The notes under the pieces: generated by a model
The model's database searches: none
What the model was told of the DNA's origin: nothing
What the model saw: only the letters and a program-made list of their open reading frames with translations
Program-made: the position numbers and the translations under genes
Shown: piece by piece, positions 41,221 through 56,600 of the stretch
How the letters are laid out: each line of letters begins with the position of its first letter
Position numbering within the stretch: position 1 is the stretch's first letter
Source of the DNA: Corythoichthys intestinalis
Taxonomy: Eukaryota > Chordata > Actinopteri > Syngnathiformes > Syngnathidae
Length of the DNA: 64,000 nt
Direction of reading: 5' to 3'
Assembly: GCF_030265065.1 (NCBI RefSeq)
Contig: NC_080407.1
Span: 56,647,666-56,711,665 of the forward strand

Positions 41221-44200
41221 AAAAAAAATAAAACCACAAATTGTAAACAACATTGACACATTTTGTTGACTGTTTAATGTATTCTATGGGTATATAATAT
41301 ATAACATTCTGAAAAAAATTTTCAATAGGCCACAATAATAAATGATACCAGATTTAGGTTGAATCGGCATCAGCTTTCGCTGTCAGATTGGCACACATCA
41401 AAGAACATACATTTAGTAAGCAATACAAAGTTAGGATTGCAACGGACTGGCACAACATTGAAAAATGATCATGGCAGTGGGAAATATGCATTTACTCTTT
41501 TCTGTAGCATTACGTGTTTGCTGTACAAAGATAAATCATTATTCAAATATGAAAGTAACTAGATTTTTCTTTTAAAAATGTGTACAGTATACATGACTAG
41601 TTTATGATTTCATGTCATCAAAATTTGCTACATTTATTTCTCCTAAGTCATCGTCATCTGATGTCGCAGACGGAAGAAATTCCGTCGTCATCGCTGGACA
41701 CCGCATCACTTGGGTCATCATATGACTCGACCCACTCTCTCTTGATTTTGGGAAACTGGGCGGCGACTGACTTGCAACGCTTTTTTCATCGTGTTGAGGG
41801 TTTCCGCCGCTTAATTTTTTATGTTTGGCTTCCTGGGGGGAAAAAAAAAAAATCACGGCAGCATGAAAATATTGGATGAATCCTAATTTTAATTTAATAA
41901 TTTTTGATAATAATTTCTTGGTGATCAAATAATAATGCCCCAAATCAGCATCTATTTGATGCTATTGTTCCTTCTTCCAAAAAAGTCGCGCTTCAACAAA
42001 CAGGCAGTAGGAGTCCCCCTCGTTTATCAACAGAAGTGCATCAAATTTTCGAATCATAAAAGCCAGTAAAGGTCTCTACTTAGGTTTTTGTAAAACCAAT
42101 GTTGCATTGTTGTAGGTTTTCAAAGCTTTGGTGGCTGAAATGATGAAAACAATGAGCCGATCGGGGACCTGTATGCATGCTCACAAAAACGGTCCAAACC
42201 TTTGCAGGAGAAGTTTTTTGGACCACTCAGAGTCTCGAGTCTTCCTGTGAGCAATTCATCGCTACACATCGAGATGGCGTGACGAATCTCGCGAGTAAAA
42301 CCCAGAAAATGTATGCAATATATGGCGAGGATAGCGCTGTGCTATATTTCTGTCTTCAGAGTGGTGGCGAGGCTCCCTGGAAGTTACGTCATCAGGTAGC
42401 GGTCGGCAGGGCGGCGCGTCCCTCGTTGCTATGGTGTTGCTATGGCCATAACTCGAAAACTACGCGGTCAATTATTTTTTTTTTTTTTGTGAATGTGACT
42501 ATTTGAGACAGCGAATGATGCATTTAATACAATTCAACTGAGTAAAAGACTGGAGCGAAATCCGAAAAGCTCTTCAGTTGCCCTTTAATGCAAAATAAAT
42601 CTGTATTGACCTCTATTTTTACACTGCAAATTTACAGTACAACGTCTTCATTTGTTCATTTTTCTTGAATCTAGTCAAATAATTTGAATCTTGTTTTGTG
42701 TTTTAAAGGCTATTTAACAGATGAATGAGTGAGATTCTTCCACTTTTAGTAAATATCACCATTTTAAGCCTATACATCTAAAAGTCGGTCATTTTTCACC
42801 TAAATCGAGGGAAAATGCTTTCAAATAATGTTTTGAACAATATCTCTTCTTGAAATAAGAACGTTTTCTTTTTTTCTTTCTTTAACCTTTCCTGTTCAGC
42901 TTCTTATCACAGAGAATGGAGACCTGAGTGTCCGTCCGTCCGATTAGTCTAAACAGTTGAAATATATCAGATGGGAGTATGACATATTCCCACTGTGATC
43001 ATTTAACGTACCTCGTTTATTAGGAGAAAGCAGCGAACAGGAGGGGAACAGAAGAAAAGGAGAGAGACAGAAGAAGCGCAAAGAGCAACAAATGCATTGA
43101 ACACTAACTATGAATATGTTGGTGCTATCATTAGCTAGCTGTATTGTTGAATTAAGAACATTTGTGGCAAACACATTTTATAAGCTTAAATATACAAAGT
43201 TTTTTTTTTACTAGAAATAAGTCTTAAGCTTCTTTTCAGCTAGCTGATATTATTTCAAGAAATCTGAGTAAAATTGACATGAAGCACTAGCAGTTTCTAT
43301 TTCTAGTAGATTTACACTGAAAACAAGGCAATTTCATTTTTTTCCAGTCATTTTTTAGGAGGTGGGTTTTTGCAGTGCATGTGTATTGGTTCTGGTGATA
43401 CGCCGTTTGAGTCAAACCTTTGTTTTCAAAAACTGCCAAAGCACCATTCTGAAAACTTCTGTCTAGATTTTATTAGGAAATTTAAATTGCATTATTTCAA
43501 CACAAATGGTATTAACATACACAAGAAATACAAGCTTGTTAATCATCTCTTAAGTATCCAGGAATGCAAAAAATACAATTTGTCTTCATACCACTCCAAA
43601 TTTTCTGTATAAATAAATCGACAACAACAAAAAAAACTTCTTAGACAGGGAATAGCAAAAATAAATAAAAATGGAGCCTTCCTTCAGGATTAACACTACT
43701 GTTTTTGTCCACAAGCGCAGCCAAACTCAACAAAAAATGAAAGCTCCTTTGGGCTGCTTTAAGACCACATAAGCAAAATAAAAATGAAAACTGGGGAGAA
43801 GGGGGTAAACCTTGGTACACTACATTTTTTTTTAAAGCTGAGTAGAGTTTACTATATTTCTCAGGGTTTTAATTAACGATCAGAAGGACACTTCTAAGCA
43901 GCTTCATACTCTGTTAGCAAGTTCACACAGTTTAACATAACGGTAATGCTAATCTGTGATGCAGGTCGGACTTTCGGTAGCAAAATTAGTGGTGCGTTTC
44001 ACAACAATTACATTTTGCATTACTTACAGCGGGCCGCTGGCCGAAAAAACAAAAAAAACATTCCTAATATCCCTCCCGCGTAACGCAATTCTGTACTGTG
44101 AGAGTTGAGTGTGTATGTGTGGAGGGGGACAGGGGAGGGGGTTAAGTCATCAGCCAATCAAGCGTGCGTTTGAGGGAAAAAACATGGAATGCCACATTCA

Positions 44201-44633
44201 GCAAGTAAAAAGGGGTAAGTCTGAAAATAATTGACTTAATAATAATAGGGTCAATTCTACCGTTACAAGAAATGGGAAGACAGTCTCAATGACCTATATA
44301 ACTGAACACGTGATCTAATCCGAATTGGGTTGCTTAAAAGTTGGTGGGGACAAACTGAGTCTCCTGTAAAGTGTTTTGTCCCTACCGTCCGTGCCATTCG
44401 TATGCGAGTATGTATGAGGAGTGCAAATTTTCGCCAGAGGGTGGCGGTATGTTGCTAAAAAAAAGTGGTTTAGCAGCCCCCAATCATGTGAAGAAGAAGA
44501 AAGACGGCAGCTCAGCTCGAGTTCGCGCTTGAGGTGCTCGACTCGTGCCATCACAACAAGGAACTCTTGTCAAGCGGACCGAAAGAAAACAGAAGAGAAG
44601 CGCCCGCCCGCCCGCCCGCCGCGGCGCCGAAAC
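41221..44633. other. Gene-free stretch upstream of slc10a7
   Basis: It is AT-rich and repeat-rich. It holds the probable MITE at 42622-43377 and an unidentified repeat-like segment at about 42170-42530 with several CG-rich phrases. The segment from about 44360 to 44633 (the GAAGAAGAAGA run, then a CpG-rich stretch with repeated CCCG) is the probable slc10a7 promoter and leader. Confidence 0.45.
42622..43377. mobile_element. Probable MITE with CACTGCAAA ends
   Basis: The left end CACTGCAAATTTACAG and the right end, inverted CACTGCAAAAACCCACC, agree over the terminal nine bases. TTCTAGTCAAATAATTTGA-type phrases near the left and TTTCTAGTAGATTTACAC near the right match a common fish short-TIR repeat. 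There is no open frame. The target duplication is not clear. Confidence 0.5.
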
Positions 44634-47607
<2,974 letters not shown>

Positions 47608-48135
47608 TGACAAGCGAGTACGTGCCTTACGGTCACCAATCGACCGACCGACCGACCGACCGGGACCTCGGAAGGAGGCGGCGAGCGCCGCGTTTTGGCG
47701 CTGCGTAGTTGCAAAAAATTCCCCAAACATTTAGCTTCTATGTTTAATAGAAGCAAAGGTATGTTTTAGATTTGATAAAGGACACATGGTGGTGCTGGGA
47801 CCATTTATTAGCATTTTTTTGAAAGACTCTTTTCTACTCGCTATTCCAGTTTCCACTGATGGAATATTTGTTACAATAGTCTACATTTTGATGCTGTTTG
47901 TGATACAACGAGAAGCCTTTAATGTGTACTCTAAGTGACGACGACGACGCACCCTAAACGCCGAGGTCTACAATAAGCGCTCTTTTTCTGAAGCCGTGAA
48001 TGTTTACATTGCATTTCCCCCAACTAGAACCAAAGCATTTCTATTTTGAGCGGCAATCTGCCGCTGCCGCCACTTTGTATTTTGGAAAGGAAAACTTTTT
48101 CTTCCACAAAAGGAAATAAATGAGTATCCAAACCG
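47608..48135. other. Overlapping 3' ends of slc10a7 (plus) and reeld1 (minus)
   Basis: The slc10a7 poly(A) signal at 48115-48120 lies 16 bases before the reeld1 stop codon at 48136. A minus-strand AATAAA (plus TTTATT at about 47804-47809) would put the reeld1 3' UTR across this same segment, so the two transcripts probably overlap antisense. A CCGA run lies at about 47641-47664. Confidence 0.6.
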
Positions 48136-50189
48136 TCAGTCTCCAGGCGATGCTAGTATGTCGTACTCTGCGAGAAGTACCAGGCTGTTCTCTCGGATCC
48201 GGCGGACCCGGACCAAATCGCCGCACTCTTGAAGGCGGACGGTCCCTCGCTCGCTCCTCCCGTAATGTCGCTCCCGGTCGTTCAGCGTCACCTCGGTGCG
48301 TCTCCCGCAGGACTGCCCGTACACGTAGCGCACGCCGACCACCAGCGCCATCCCTAGGCCGGCGGAGCATCCCAGCAGCATTCCCAGCTCCCGAGAGCTA
48401 CGCCCGGGCGCGAGTGCCGGACGCTCGCCCTCTTTACCTGGCGTTTCGGAAAGATGGCCGTCCGGCTTCGCTTTCGATTCTCCCCCGATGTCGGATCGGA
48501 GTTTGCGGCCGGAGGTCGACGCGTCGGGCTTCCGTTTAGGATCGGACCGCGCGACGCGGGTCTGTCTTCCGGACGGCTCGAGTAGGGGAGTCGTCGAGGG
48601 CCCGTCGTCGGAGCGACGCGGAGCCGGAGAAGGTCTCGGATGACGGGACGGAGAAGTGGGAGAAATGGGCTCGTTCCGGGCGGCGGCGGAAGCGGCGTTA
48701 AACGGTGCCGACGACGGAGAGTCGGCGACTCTGCCGAAGAGAAAGGCGGAGGAGGATGCCGTCGGAAGAGCAAAGGACCGAACGGGCGGAGAGATGTTTA
48801 ACATTTGGGCGGACAGCGAGGGCCCAGTTCTTGGACGGGCTTCGGGCCACGATCCGGGGCTACTACGCGGCACGTCGAGCGCTTTGTCCGACGGGGGACG
48901 CTTCCGCGGCCACGAGGTTTTCGGGGGTGGAATGCTAGGAGGATGAGAAGGTCCTTCTTTAAAGCGGAATCGATGGTCTTCGGGCTTCGTGATCGGGTGG
49001 AGAACAGGCCTTTGGGTTTGGGACCCTGTAGCGTTCAGGAATAAGGCTACCGAGTGCAAAATTGTCCGGGTGGAATTTCCGGGTCCTCTCGCTTCCTGCC
49101 ACGTCGGCATCGAGGGGTCCGATTTGAAGGTGGTGGGATTTCCTACGATTGGCGTCCGAATTTCTGTGTCTTCTGCCTCGTCTTTCCGATGGTGGTAAGA
49201 TTCCGGGGAGCGAAGCGGAAAAGGGGGTGCAGAAGTGGACCGCCCGTCTGGCGGACCTGAATTTGGGAGTCGCACTCGGGGCGTAAAGCTTCTTTTTCCT
49301 GTCGGCTTGAGACCGGCGGGTCGGTCGTGTTTGTTCGATGGAGCTTGAAAGGCAAAAGATCACAAGAGAAGGAGGGATTAGCGCAAAGACTCGCTGGCTT
49401 GATCTATTTATGTCATTTACCTGAGGCCGCAGTGGATTTCTCATCACGGAGGCCAAAAAGGGCGCTTCGGGTCTTTTCTCCCGTCCAAAGACTTTGACTG
49501 CCATCGCGCACCACCGCCGACGAAATCCCCGCCCAGTAAACAAAGTAGGACTGGACCACTGTGATACTGGAAGGACCCAGAATGAGCGCGCGTGTCATAA
49601 AGTTGCGAGCGGCGGCCGCGGATAAAGGACTCACTAGAAGCGAACGTCTCCCACGGGCGCGTCGGGAGCCCTCCACACGAACGACAAGTTCCGCTTGGGC
49701 TGTTTGTCCGAGTGGGTGAGCGTGTCGCCTTCCGACAGGCAACGCAGCGCGTGGGTCCCGGGCGGAGCCGAGGTCCAGGAGCCGCCCACCAGAACCGGAG
49801 CCTTTCCGGAGGACCCCGGCTCGCCCGCGGCTCCCGAATCTTGGCCGCCCCCGCCGCGGGCCTGCAGCAGGAAACCCATGAAGTCCCGAGAACTCCGGAC
49901 GGTCACTGGGGACGCAACGTCTCGTTGGGACCGTCGTACGTCGCGGATCGTCACTAAGTGGAAGCTCAATACTACCTGTAAGCAGTTGTCCGGGCAGATA
50001 GGAGCGCGCCGACGCGCGAACGGTGACGTGACTCTTCCGCGGGTCCTGAGATTGGACCCGGATGTGGCCGGGACTCATGGTTCGGCAGGAAGCGGGACCG
50101 GCGCCGCCAGAAAATGCCCCGACAGCGCGTGACAGGATGATAGTCGTTGCAGCTGCCGCCGCCGCCAGATATAGCATGGAAGACTGCAT
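48136..50189 (-). CDS. reeld1: Reeler domain-containing protein 1
   Basis: Four exons join in phase to 612 residues: 50189-49976, 49905-49635, 49566-49421 and 49343-48136. The N-terminus is a signal peptide (about residues 1-25, an alanine run then RAVGA). A reeler domain follows (about 26-170), with CRTMSPGHIRVQSQDP, VTVRSSRDFMGFLLQAR and LSFVWRAPDAPVGDVRFY. Exon 4 encodes a long Ser/Pro/Arg-rich low-complexity stalk, then a transmembrane span near residues 528-550 (LGMLLGCSAGLGMALVVGV) and a cytoplasmic tail with VRVRRIRENSLVLLAEYD. Reeler domains occur in reelin, ferric-chelate reductases and insect defence proteins. The function of REELD1 is not established. Its place beside slc10a7 matches human 4q31. 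The last exon is GC-rich and fast-evolving, as expected for a stalk. Confidence 0.82.
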
Positions 50190-50830
50190 CTTGAAAGGCC
50201 ATCAAGTCATAATACTTACTATTAGCATGTTACTACTTCCTCAATTCCAACGACTGTCAGCAATTACAATATAAATGGCAAGATGACATTTGCTGTTACC
50301 TGGCTAGAATGTCTTCTCTGCTGTACAGCACAGTGTGAGGATGAACTTTTTGTTTGGCTGGGGGTCTTTTGCGTGAGAGGGTGGGGCCCAGTCCGCATAG
50401 AACCAGAGGTAAGTAGATCCGCCGCCGCTCCAACAAGCAGCCTACAGATACACTACTTGGCGTGGATTGAAATCTACCCTCGGGGTTGTCTGGAGGAGCT
50501 ATTTCTACAGGATTAAGACCACCCTTGGCTCGCTAACAGGATGTACGCCAGCTGCGGCCGCCTCGCTCCAGGATCTTCCAAACATTGAAGCCGCCCCACC
50601 GACCCGACCCCGCCCGCGCGGTCACCGCGACCGGTGAAGACCGAGCTCAGATCCGACACGGACCGGACTCCGTCGGTGCGCTATTTGCCATGCCGGCTCT
50701 CTTCCGATTTGGGCCCTAACGTGAAAGAATACTGGTGAAAATGAAGATGCACCAAAGAGATCGCTTCTTGCCAAAAACGTACCTTTGTGTCATTTCGGGT
50801 GGCCTGCCAAAGTCAATTGTGGGTGTCGAC
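50190..50830. other. Upstream region of reeld1, no gene seen
   Basis: It is non-coding as far as I can see. 50350-50720 is GC-rich and could hold the reeld1 promoter. No RNA gene or repeat border was recognised. Confidence 0.4.
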
Positions 50831-51832
50831 CAGGGGCGTCACTCGGTTTTAGGAAGGGGGGGGGGGCTTGGCCCCCCAGGAGGTGTAACTATCCAATGCT
50901 GTGAGAAACTCAGCCTTTCTGTTTTTCCCCATTGTACTGAACCCGCACCGAAACGTGACCTCCGCACCAACCGTGACGTGTGTATCATCACACCCATAGG
51001 TTTTTTTTCAATATGCAGGTGAGGCTCTGAATTTCCTGTCTTTGCGCTAGTTATGAATAAAAAACATCACACAAGGCTCATGGATACGTAATTCAAGAAA
51101 GTTTAGGGCAAGTGATTATATGTAATAATATGTGTATGTGTGTGTATTATAGTAGCATCTACAAGCCAGTGCTAAGCTGGTGATGATAATGCACACTCAG
51201 CAGGAAAACGGCACATTATTTTCAATTTATTGTAATCACCTGGACGCCACAAACTGTATGTTAAAAGTTGCCCGAGAATTTAAGACAATGCTTGACACAC
51301 AAAATGCTAATGCTAACGAGAATGCTAGTTCGCATGGAGTGTTAGCTCAGCACTATCGTCAACATGTTTGCAACAGCGTCACCACACCCTTACCTCCCCC
51401 GCGCTCTGCTCTATCGAGAGTCCAGACAGCTGTCAAATCGGACAAACCTTCCCTTCATTCAACCAAATTGTAGAAACGAGCCCCTTCACATCCTCGGTAA
51501 CGGCGTTGCAAAGATGGGAAAAGTCATTTATTAGATTATGCACTCCTGGGGGAATGCTGTTAGAAATGCCATGATACGCCGGCCCGGTACCGATTGTGAG
51601 CAAGGACACGGGGAAAATACGGAGTGAATTTTCAGTGATGTGGGCGTTCTCTATATGAACAAGTGGAAAGGATTGGACGCCCAACTGATGGGGCTTTCTA
51701 CCTTAGTCTATGAATTGAGGGAAAACGGACAGATTGATGGACATATTTAAGTTAATAATGATAGGTTATATGATTATTGATTTAAACTAATATTCTGGCA
51801 ACTTCACAGTGAATATGTCAGCGGTTTTTCTA

Positions 51833-51864
<32 letters not shown>

Positions 51865-51909
51865 AAGGTGATCGTACGCCCCCCTAAAATAGGCCTAACG
51901 CCACCACTG
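50831..51909. mobile_element. hAT element, CAGGGGCGTCACTCGG family, with a nested relic
   Basis: The left end is CAGGGGCGTCACTCGGTTTT. The right end CTAACGCCACCACTG is its imperfect inverse. The 8-bp target duplications GTGTCGAC (50823-50830) and GTGTCCAC (51910-51917) differ at one base. It is 1,079 bp, with no transposase. A decayed relative of the osbp-intron hAT is embedded at about 51200-51575, and T/A homopolymers at 51830-51860. Confidence 0.82.
51200..51575. mobile_element. Decayed relative of the osbp-intron hAT element
   Basis: From about 51390 to 51560 it follows the right arm of the 31087-31969 element: the CTGCTCT phrase, then TCATTCAACCAA, GTAACGGCGTTGCAAAGATG and ATTAGATTATGCACT, in the same order and orientation. 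The terminal repeat itself is lost. Confidence 0.6.
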
Positions 51910-51917
51910 GTGTCCAC

Positions 51918-52400
51918 GTCACGTTTCTAGCTAAAATGCAATCTGAATCAAATTTTTGCGTGTCAATGAAAGGTCAAGCCCTATAGATATCAGAATGTTT
52001 TTTTCCCCTCTATTAAAAAAAAAAAAAAAATCAATGTAAAAAAACGAGAAAATAACGTTTTTGGCTTTTGAAGAAAATATAGAGAATATTGACATACTTT
52101 TTTGTGTAAAAAAACAATGACAAAAAGTTGACTTCAATAAAAAGTATCAAAAATGTCTATAAACGATTGCTCGACTGAAAAAGTCATTTGCTAATAATCC
52201 ATTAGCCCTTTAGTGTCATTGACGATAATATCCGTTGAATCGTGTGGCTTTTTTCATCCTTCTGTGAATTGAAATGACTTTCTCAGAAGTACTGTAGTCG
52301 TTTCATCCATTGGAGCCGGGAGGGCTTCCAAGTTCAAATGGGTTGGACGTCTATCGCCGATCATGGCAGCCAATGAGTTGGACTTACTGCGTCCCTCCAG
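51918..52400. other. AT-rich spacer with a dispersed-repeat pair
   Basis: No gene is visible. About 52205-52385 contains two diverged, oppositely oriented copies of the GACGTCC-type repeat (TAGTGTCATTGACGATAA and GTTGGACGTCTATCGCCG near 52343-52360). Confidence 0.5.
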
Positions 52401-52740
52401 CGCGCGCGCGTGAGCGAAAGGGAGCGAGCGAGCGAGCGAGAGAGAGAGAGGAGGCGGAAACCTCCATCTGCCCTGCTCGGTGACCGACCCGTCATCCTCC
52501 TCTCGTCCTGGAACAAGACGTCTCCCGGCGGCGTTCCCCTCTCCTCACTCTTCCCATCACCAGCGCCACTAGCACTGTTGAAAAGTGGGGAAGAAGGCTC
52601 GCAGGTCGACGCGAGAGAGAGGGGGCGAAAAGGACAATTCGCCTGTGATAAGATGCGTGATCTATATATAGGCTCTGCCCCGGACTGCACCATCTCAAGC
52701 ATCGTCGACATGCACATGCCCTCCCGGTCCGGGTAAGTCA
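52400..52740 (+). promoter_or_regulatory. Candidate promoter and non-coding exon for the znf827-like gene
   Basis: A CpG- and GAGCGAGC-rich block (52400-52655) leads to a TATA-like CTATATATAGG at about 52662-52672. About 60 bases on lies a consensus splice donor GTAAGT (52733-52738, after TCCGG). An acceptor (TTCCTCACAG) at about 53556 precedes the znf827-like start ATG. The joining of these parts is inference. Confidence 0.4.
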
Positions 52741-53021
52741 CGGAGGGAGGATGCGGGGCGGTGAGACGGCGTCGTTCGCTCGTCGCGGGGTGCCTTGTCG
52801 ACGTGAAATGACCCGAGCGGATGACTTCAGAGGTCTCGTGAGGTCGAGCTCCGTTCAGCCATGTTGCAGGGGCGTGATGGAAGGGTCCCGGGAGGGGGGC
52901 TGGGCTCTTGACACCTGTCCTCCTTCCCGGTACCAGCAGGAACGGAACAAATTGGCGCACAAGCTAGGCTCTCCCACGCCGGGAATTGACTTTGTGACTC
53001 GGCGTGTCAGCCATGTTGCGG

Positions 53022-53112
53022 CGGGTAAGGGGGGGGGGGGGGGGGGGCACCAGCGCGGACACCGACCAACCCACCCACCCACCATCCGACCGACCGACCG
53101 ACCGACCGACCG
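53022..53112. repeat. G17 run and GACC tandem repeat
   Basis: A run of about 17 G at about 53031-53047 is followed by ACCCACCC units and then six GACC units ending near 53112. It is simple sequence, strongly strand-biased, and a likely site of assembly or length error. Confidence 0.85.
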
Positions 53113-53560
53113 GGCAAGGCAGGATGGACGGATGGAGGAATGGGGTCACTGATGGGTTCTGTTAATGCACCAATATTTACAGATTGAAAGCTAATTTCAT
53201 TTTCGCAACTCTTAATATTGTGCTTTGGTGATTCATTTACATACATTTGGACATTTTTTTGTTAAATGCAAATGGGTGTTTTTAATATTTTTAAAATGGG
53301 AGGAAAATTTGGCACTCGTAGCCTATGGTTGTTTATTGATGACTAAGGTCAGGGCAGGACACGATGCAGACTGTTACCATGGAGATGTGATTATGACACT
53401 AGTATCGGGCCTTATCCGATTCTGGCACCATTAGGAGATGGACTCGTCCATTCCCAATGACGTCAATAGACGTCCGATCTGTTTCGGATCTAACGTCTAT
53501 CGCCGTCAACGGCAGCCAATGAGTCATTGCGCTTTTTGTTATCCGTTCCTCACAGGTAGT
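53113..53560. other. Spacer before the znf827-like gene, with a dispersed-repeat pair
   Basis: No gene is seen. About 53445-53530 holds an inverted pair of the GACGTCC repeat (CAATAGACGTCCGATCTG and TAACGTCTATCGCCGTCAAC). Confidence 0.5.
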
Positions 53561-53679
53561 CCATTTTCATCATGCTCTCCTTTGGCCGAGAACCTTCACG
53601 TCTTATTTTAGCATCCTTCCTCTCGTATCGCTCGCCTCTCTTCTGAGCGCGACTCCTTTGCCTTCCTCGTCGCTGGAAA

Positions 53680-56600
53680 ATGAAGCGGGGGTCGAGCGTG
53701 TCGCCGCCTTCTCCGGACGACGCGCGGCCGGCTCGTCGGCTCCGCGAGCCGGAGACGCCGTTAGCGGCGGGTTCCGGCCCCTTCCTGGCGGCGACCTCTC
53801 TCTTCAGCCCCGACGTCAGCACCAAGACGGCGTCCGACCTTCTCATTAGGCTGTCAGGTAGCGCGAAACGTCCGTGACGAGCGGCGGCGGCTTTTTGACG
53901 GCTTTCTTTGGGCATCTTCAGAGGCGACCCAGAAGGCCCGGGCGCTCCCCGGAAGGCGAGGCGACGGACGAGCGGGGCGGCAGGAGGAGCCGGGTCCGGC
54001 TTTGTCTCCCGACGGCCCCGGCGGGGCCAGTCCCGATCCGCCGTCGCTCACGCGCACGCCCGAGGGGGATTCCGCCGGCGACACGTTGGCTTCGGACCTG
54101 CTCAGGAAACTGGCAGGTGTGAACATTGAATCTGCTTTGCTGAACAAAACAAAAAAAGAAAATCTCCCACCAGGATTTGAATACACATTGTCACTGTGGC
54201 AGTTGAGCGTGCTGACTACCGAGCCAACAGTCTAGTCCGGTTTCGGTACGGTCTTTTAAATTCTCAGGGAGTAGGCCTTTCCCACACTCGCCACTTTAAC
54301 CAGTTTTCACTAGCTCCGTAGCCGGCACGTTCGACGGCCACAGCCAGCGCGTTCGAGATCATTTTTTCCACCGTCATTTCCAGCTCCCAAAAATTTGCCA
54401 TCAAATTCACGGTACCTGAAGCACTGTTCTGTTTTTAACGTGTATTTTTTGACTACATTTTCCCGTCAATTTCACCGTGTTGTCGAATGACAAAATGACC
54501 AAGAATATGTTTGATGACAGAAAGCCAACTCCTGACCCGGCCCAATGTGAAGGTCAAGGAGGAAGAGGAGTCCGTGGAAATCCACACGGCGAGAATGTCT
54601 GGCGTCGCCCGAGAAGGCGCGCCTACAGGAGGTCGCCGTCCTGCGGCCGTCAAAACGGAACACGGCGAGGAGGCGGAGATGGCGGATCCGCGCGTCGGCG
54701 CCATTGTCGATGTTAAACAGGAGGAGGACGTTCTTCCGAATGGGAAAACGGAGAACCGACCCGCATCGTTCTCGGGAGTCGCCGCGGACGAGAGGCGGTT
54801 CTTTGGAGACGCGCTGTGTCCCGGTGCCAAAATGGCAGAGCGGTGCCTACGGGCGGCGCTGTGGCAGGACATGTCTATCAACTTGGCGTCCACATTGCTG
54901 CACCGGCTCTCAGGTTGCGTCACGCTCCGATGGAAAGGTCTCATCGAGCGCCCCGTTCACGTTCTGCTCTCTGTCTTCAGAGCGGGTCGCCGAGTCCGGC
55001 GGCGGGCTTCCGCAAAGGACCGGCCCGCCCGCTCGGAGCAGGTACAGTACGTGTCTCGCTACCTTTGTCGTCTTCTACCGCATACGAAGCGTTCTCTTGT
55101 CTTTGTGTTACACGCAGTCCCGTCCCGAAAGCGGAGCCGGCTCGGTCCTGCCCTTCGGAGCCCGCGCACGGTATACCCTCTCCAAATGATCTACTATTAA
55201 TCTGTTGCGGTTAGTGAGAAAATTTGCTCAAAATTGGAGAAGCGCTGACTAGCTTTTGCGTCGTGATTCATTCATTGCCAAATGAACGTGCAACTTGGCC
55301 ACTAGGGGCATTTCGATCAAGTCGCAAACAAAGAAGACCTTTACTGTAGTATCAGTGTTTGTTTTTTTTTTCGCAGTGGATTTTGAAAATATGCCTATTG
55401 TTAAATATCTGCCTATGTGCTTGGATGTAGCGCTATTCCTTAGCCCGACTATGGCCTTTTGCATTCTATGTTAGCATTAAGCTAGTGATGTCAAAGTAAA
55501 ATATATGCAGTTTTCATTTTTTTCCCCACCGTAAACTACAACTGTCGGTGTCAGGACAGCTCGATGGCACCGCACCGCAACCCTAACTCCTAGCGGTCGC
55601 AGGCGTGTTCAATTGTTCCACTTTTTCACTTCATTTTGTCTTACGCACGCAGGGAATGTAAGCGAAACGCTAGGAAGCGCGAGCTTCTATTACAGGCAAG
55701 TCTGGTCGTCGACATTGACTAAGAAGCTCGGTCGGTCGCCACGCATACAAAGTACCCTCGCCCCTGTGCTCAGGTGTCACGTGTGCGGCTTCGAGACCGA
55801 CGGGCGCCCCCTGTTCCGGTCCCACATGACGGAGCATCGGCAGCGGGAGCGCCAATCCTTTTCGCTCCGCTGCTGCGTGTGCGACTACTCCACCAATCAG
55901 GAGACGGCGATGAGGCCGCACGCTGACAAGCACTCGCTCGGCGGGACCGGCAGGTGGGTTTTGGCATTACCTAGATGACGACTAGGAGACGCCCGATCCA
56001 TTTGAAACGGGAGGGCCGTGAAGGAACGCGGCTACATTTCTTGTCGTCGGTTGGTTTCGGGTCCCCGGATCCGGCATCCGCCCGCGCTTCAGTCACGCTA
56101 AGCTAATGGCCGCGCTTCACCTCCGCCCCCGCCAGGTGCCCTCTCGCCCTTCCCGCGGGCGGCGCGCCGACAGTTGCCACGGCGACCGCGCCGGAGACGA
56201 GCGCCTCGGAGCATCGCTGCCGCATCTGCCAGAGGTCGTTTCCCGGGCAACCGGAGCTGCTGGTTCACTTCCAGGGTCATCGCCAAGGCAACCGCTACCG
56301 GTGCGAGCGCTGCGGGCACCTGACGCGCACCGCCAATAAGCTAGTGGAGCACGTGCGCGTGCACACCGGGGAGCGGCCCTTCACCTGCCAACTTTGCCCC
56401 TACAGCGCCAAACGGCGGGACAGCCTGCGTCTACATTGCAAGGTCAAGCACGGCGCGCGGGCCGTCGTGGCCGCCCCCCACTCCGACGTACACACCCACC
56501 GCTCCTACGGGCACGGAGACAATCCTAGCAAACACGTTCGCCGGCCGCACGCCGACGTGCCCCCCTCCTCTTCCTCCCTTCTACCCCTTCACCCCTCGCG

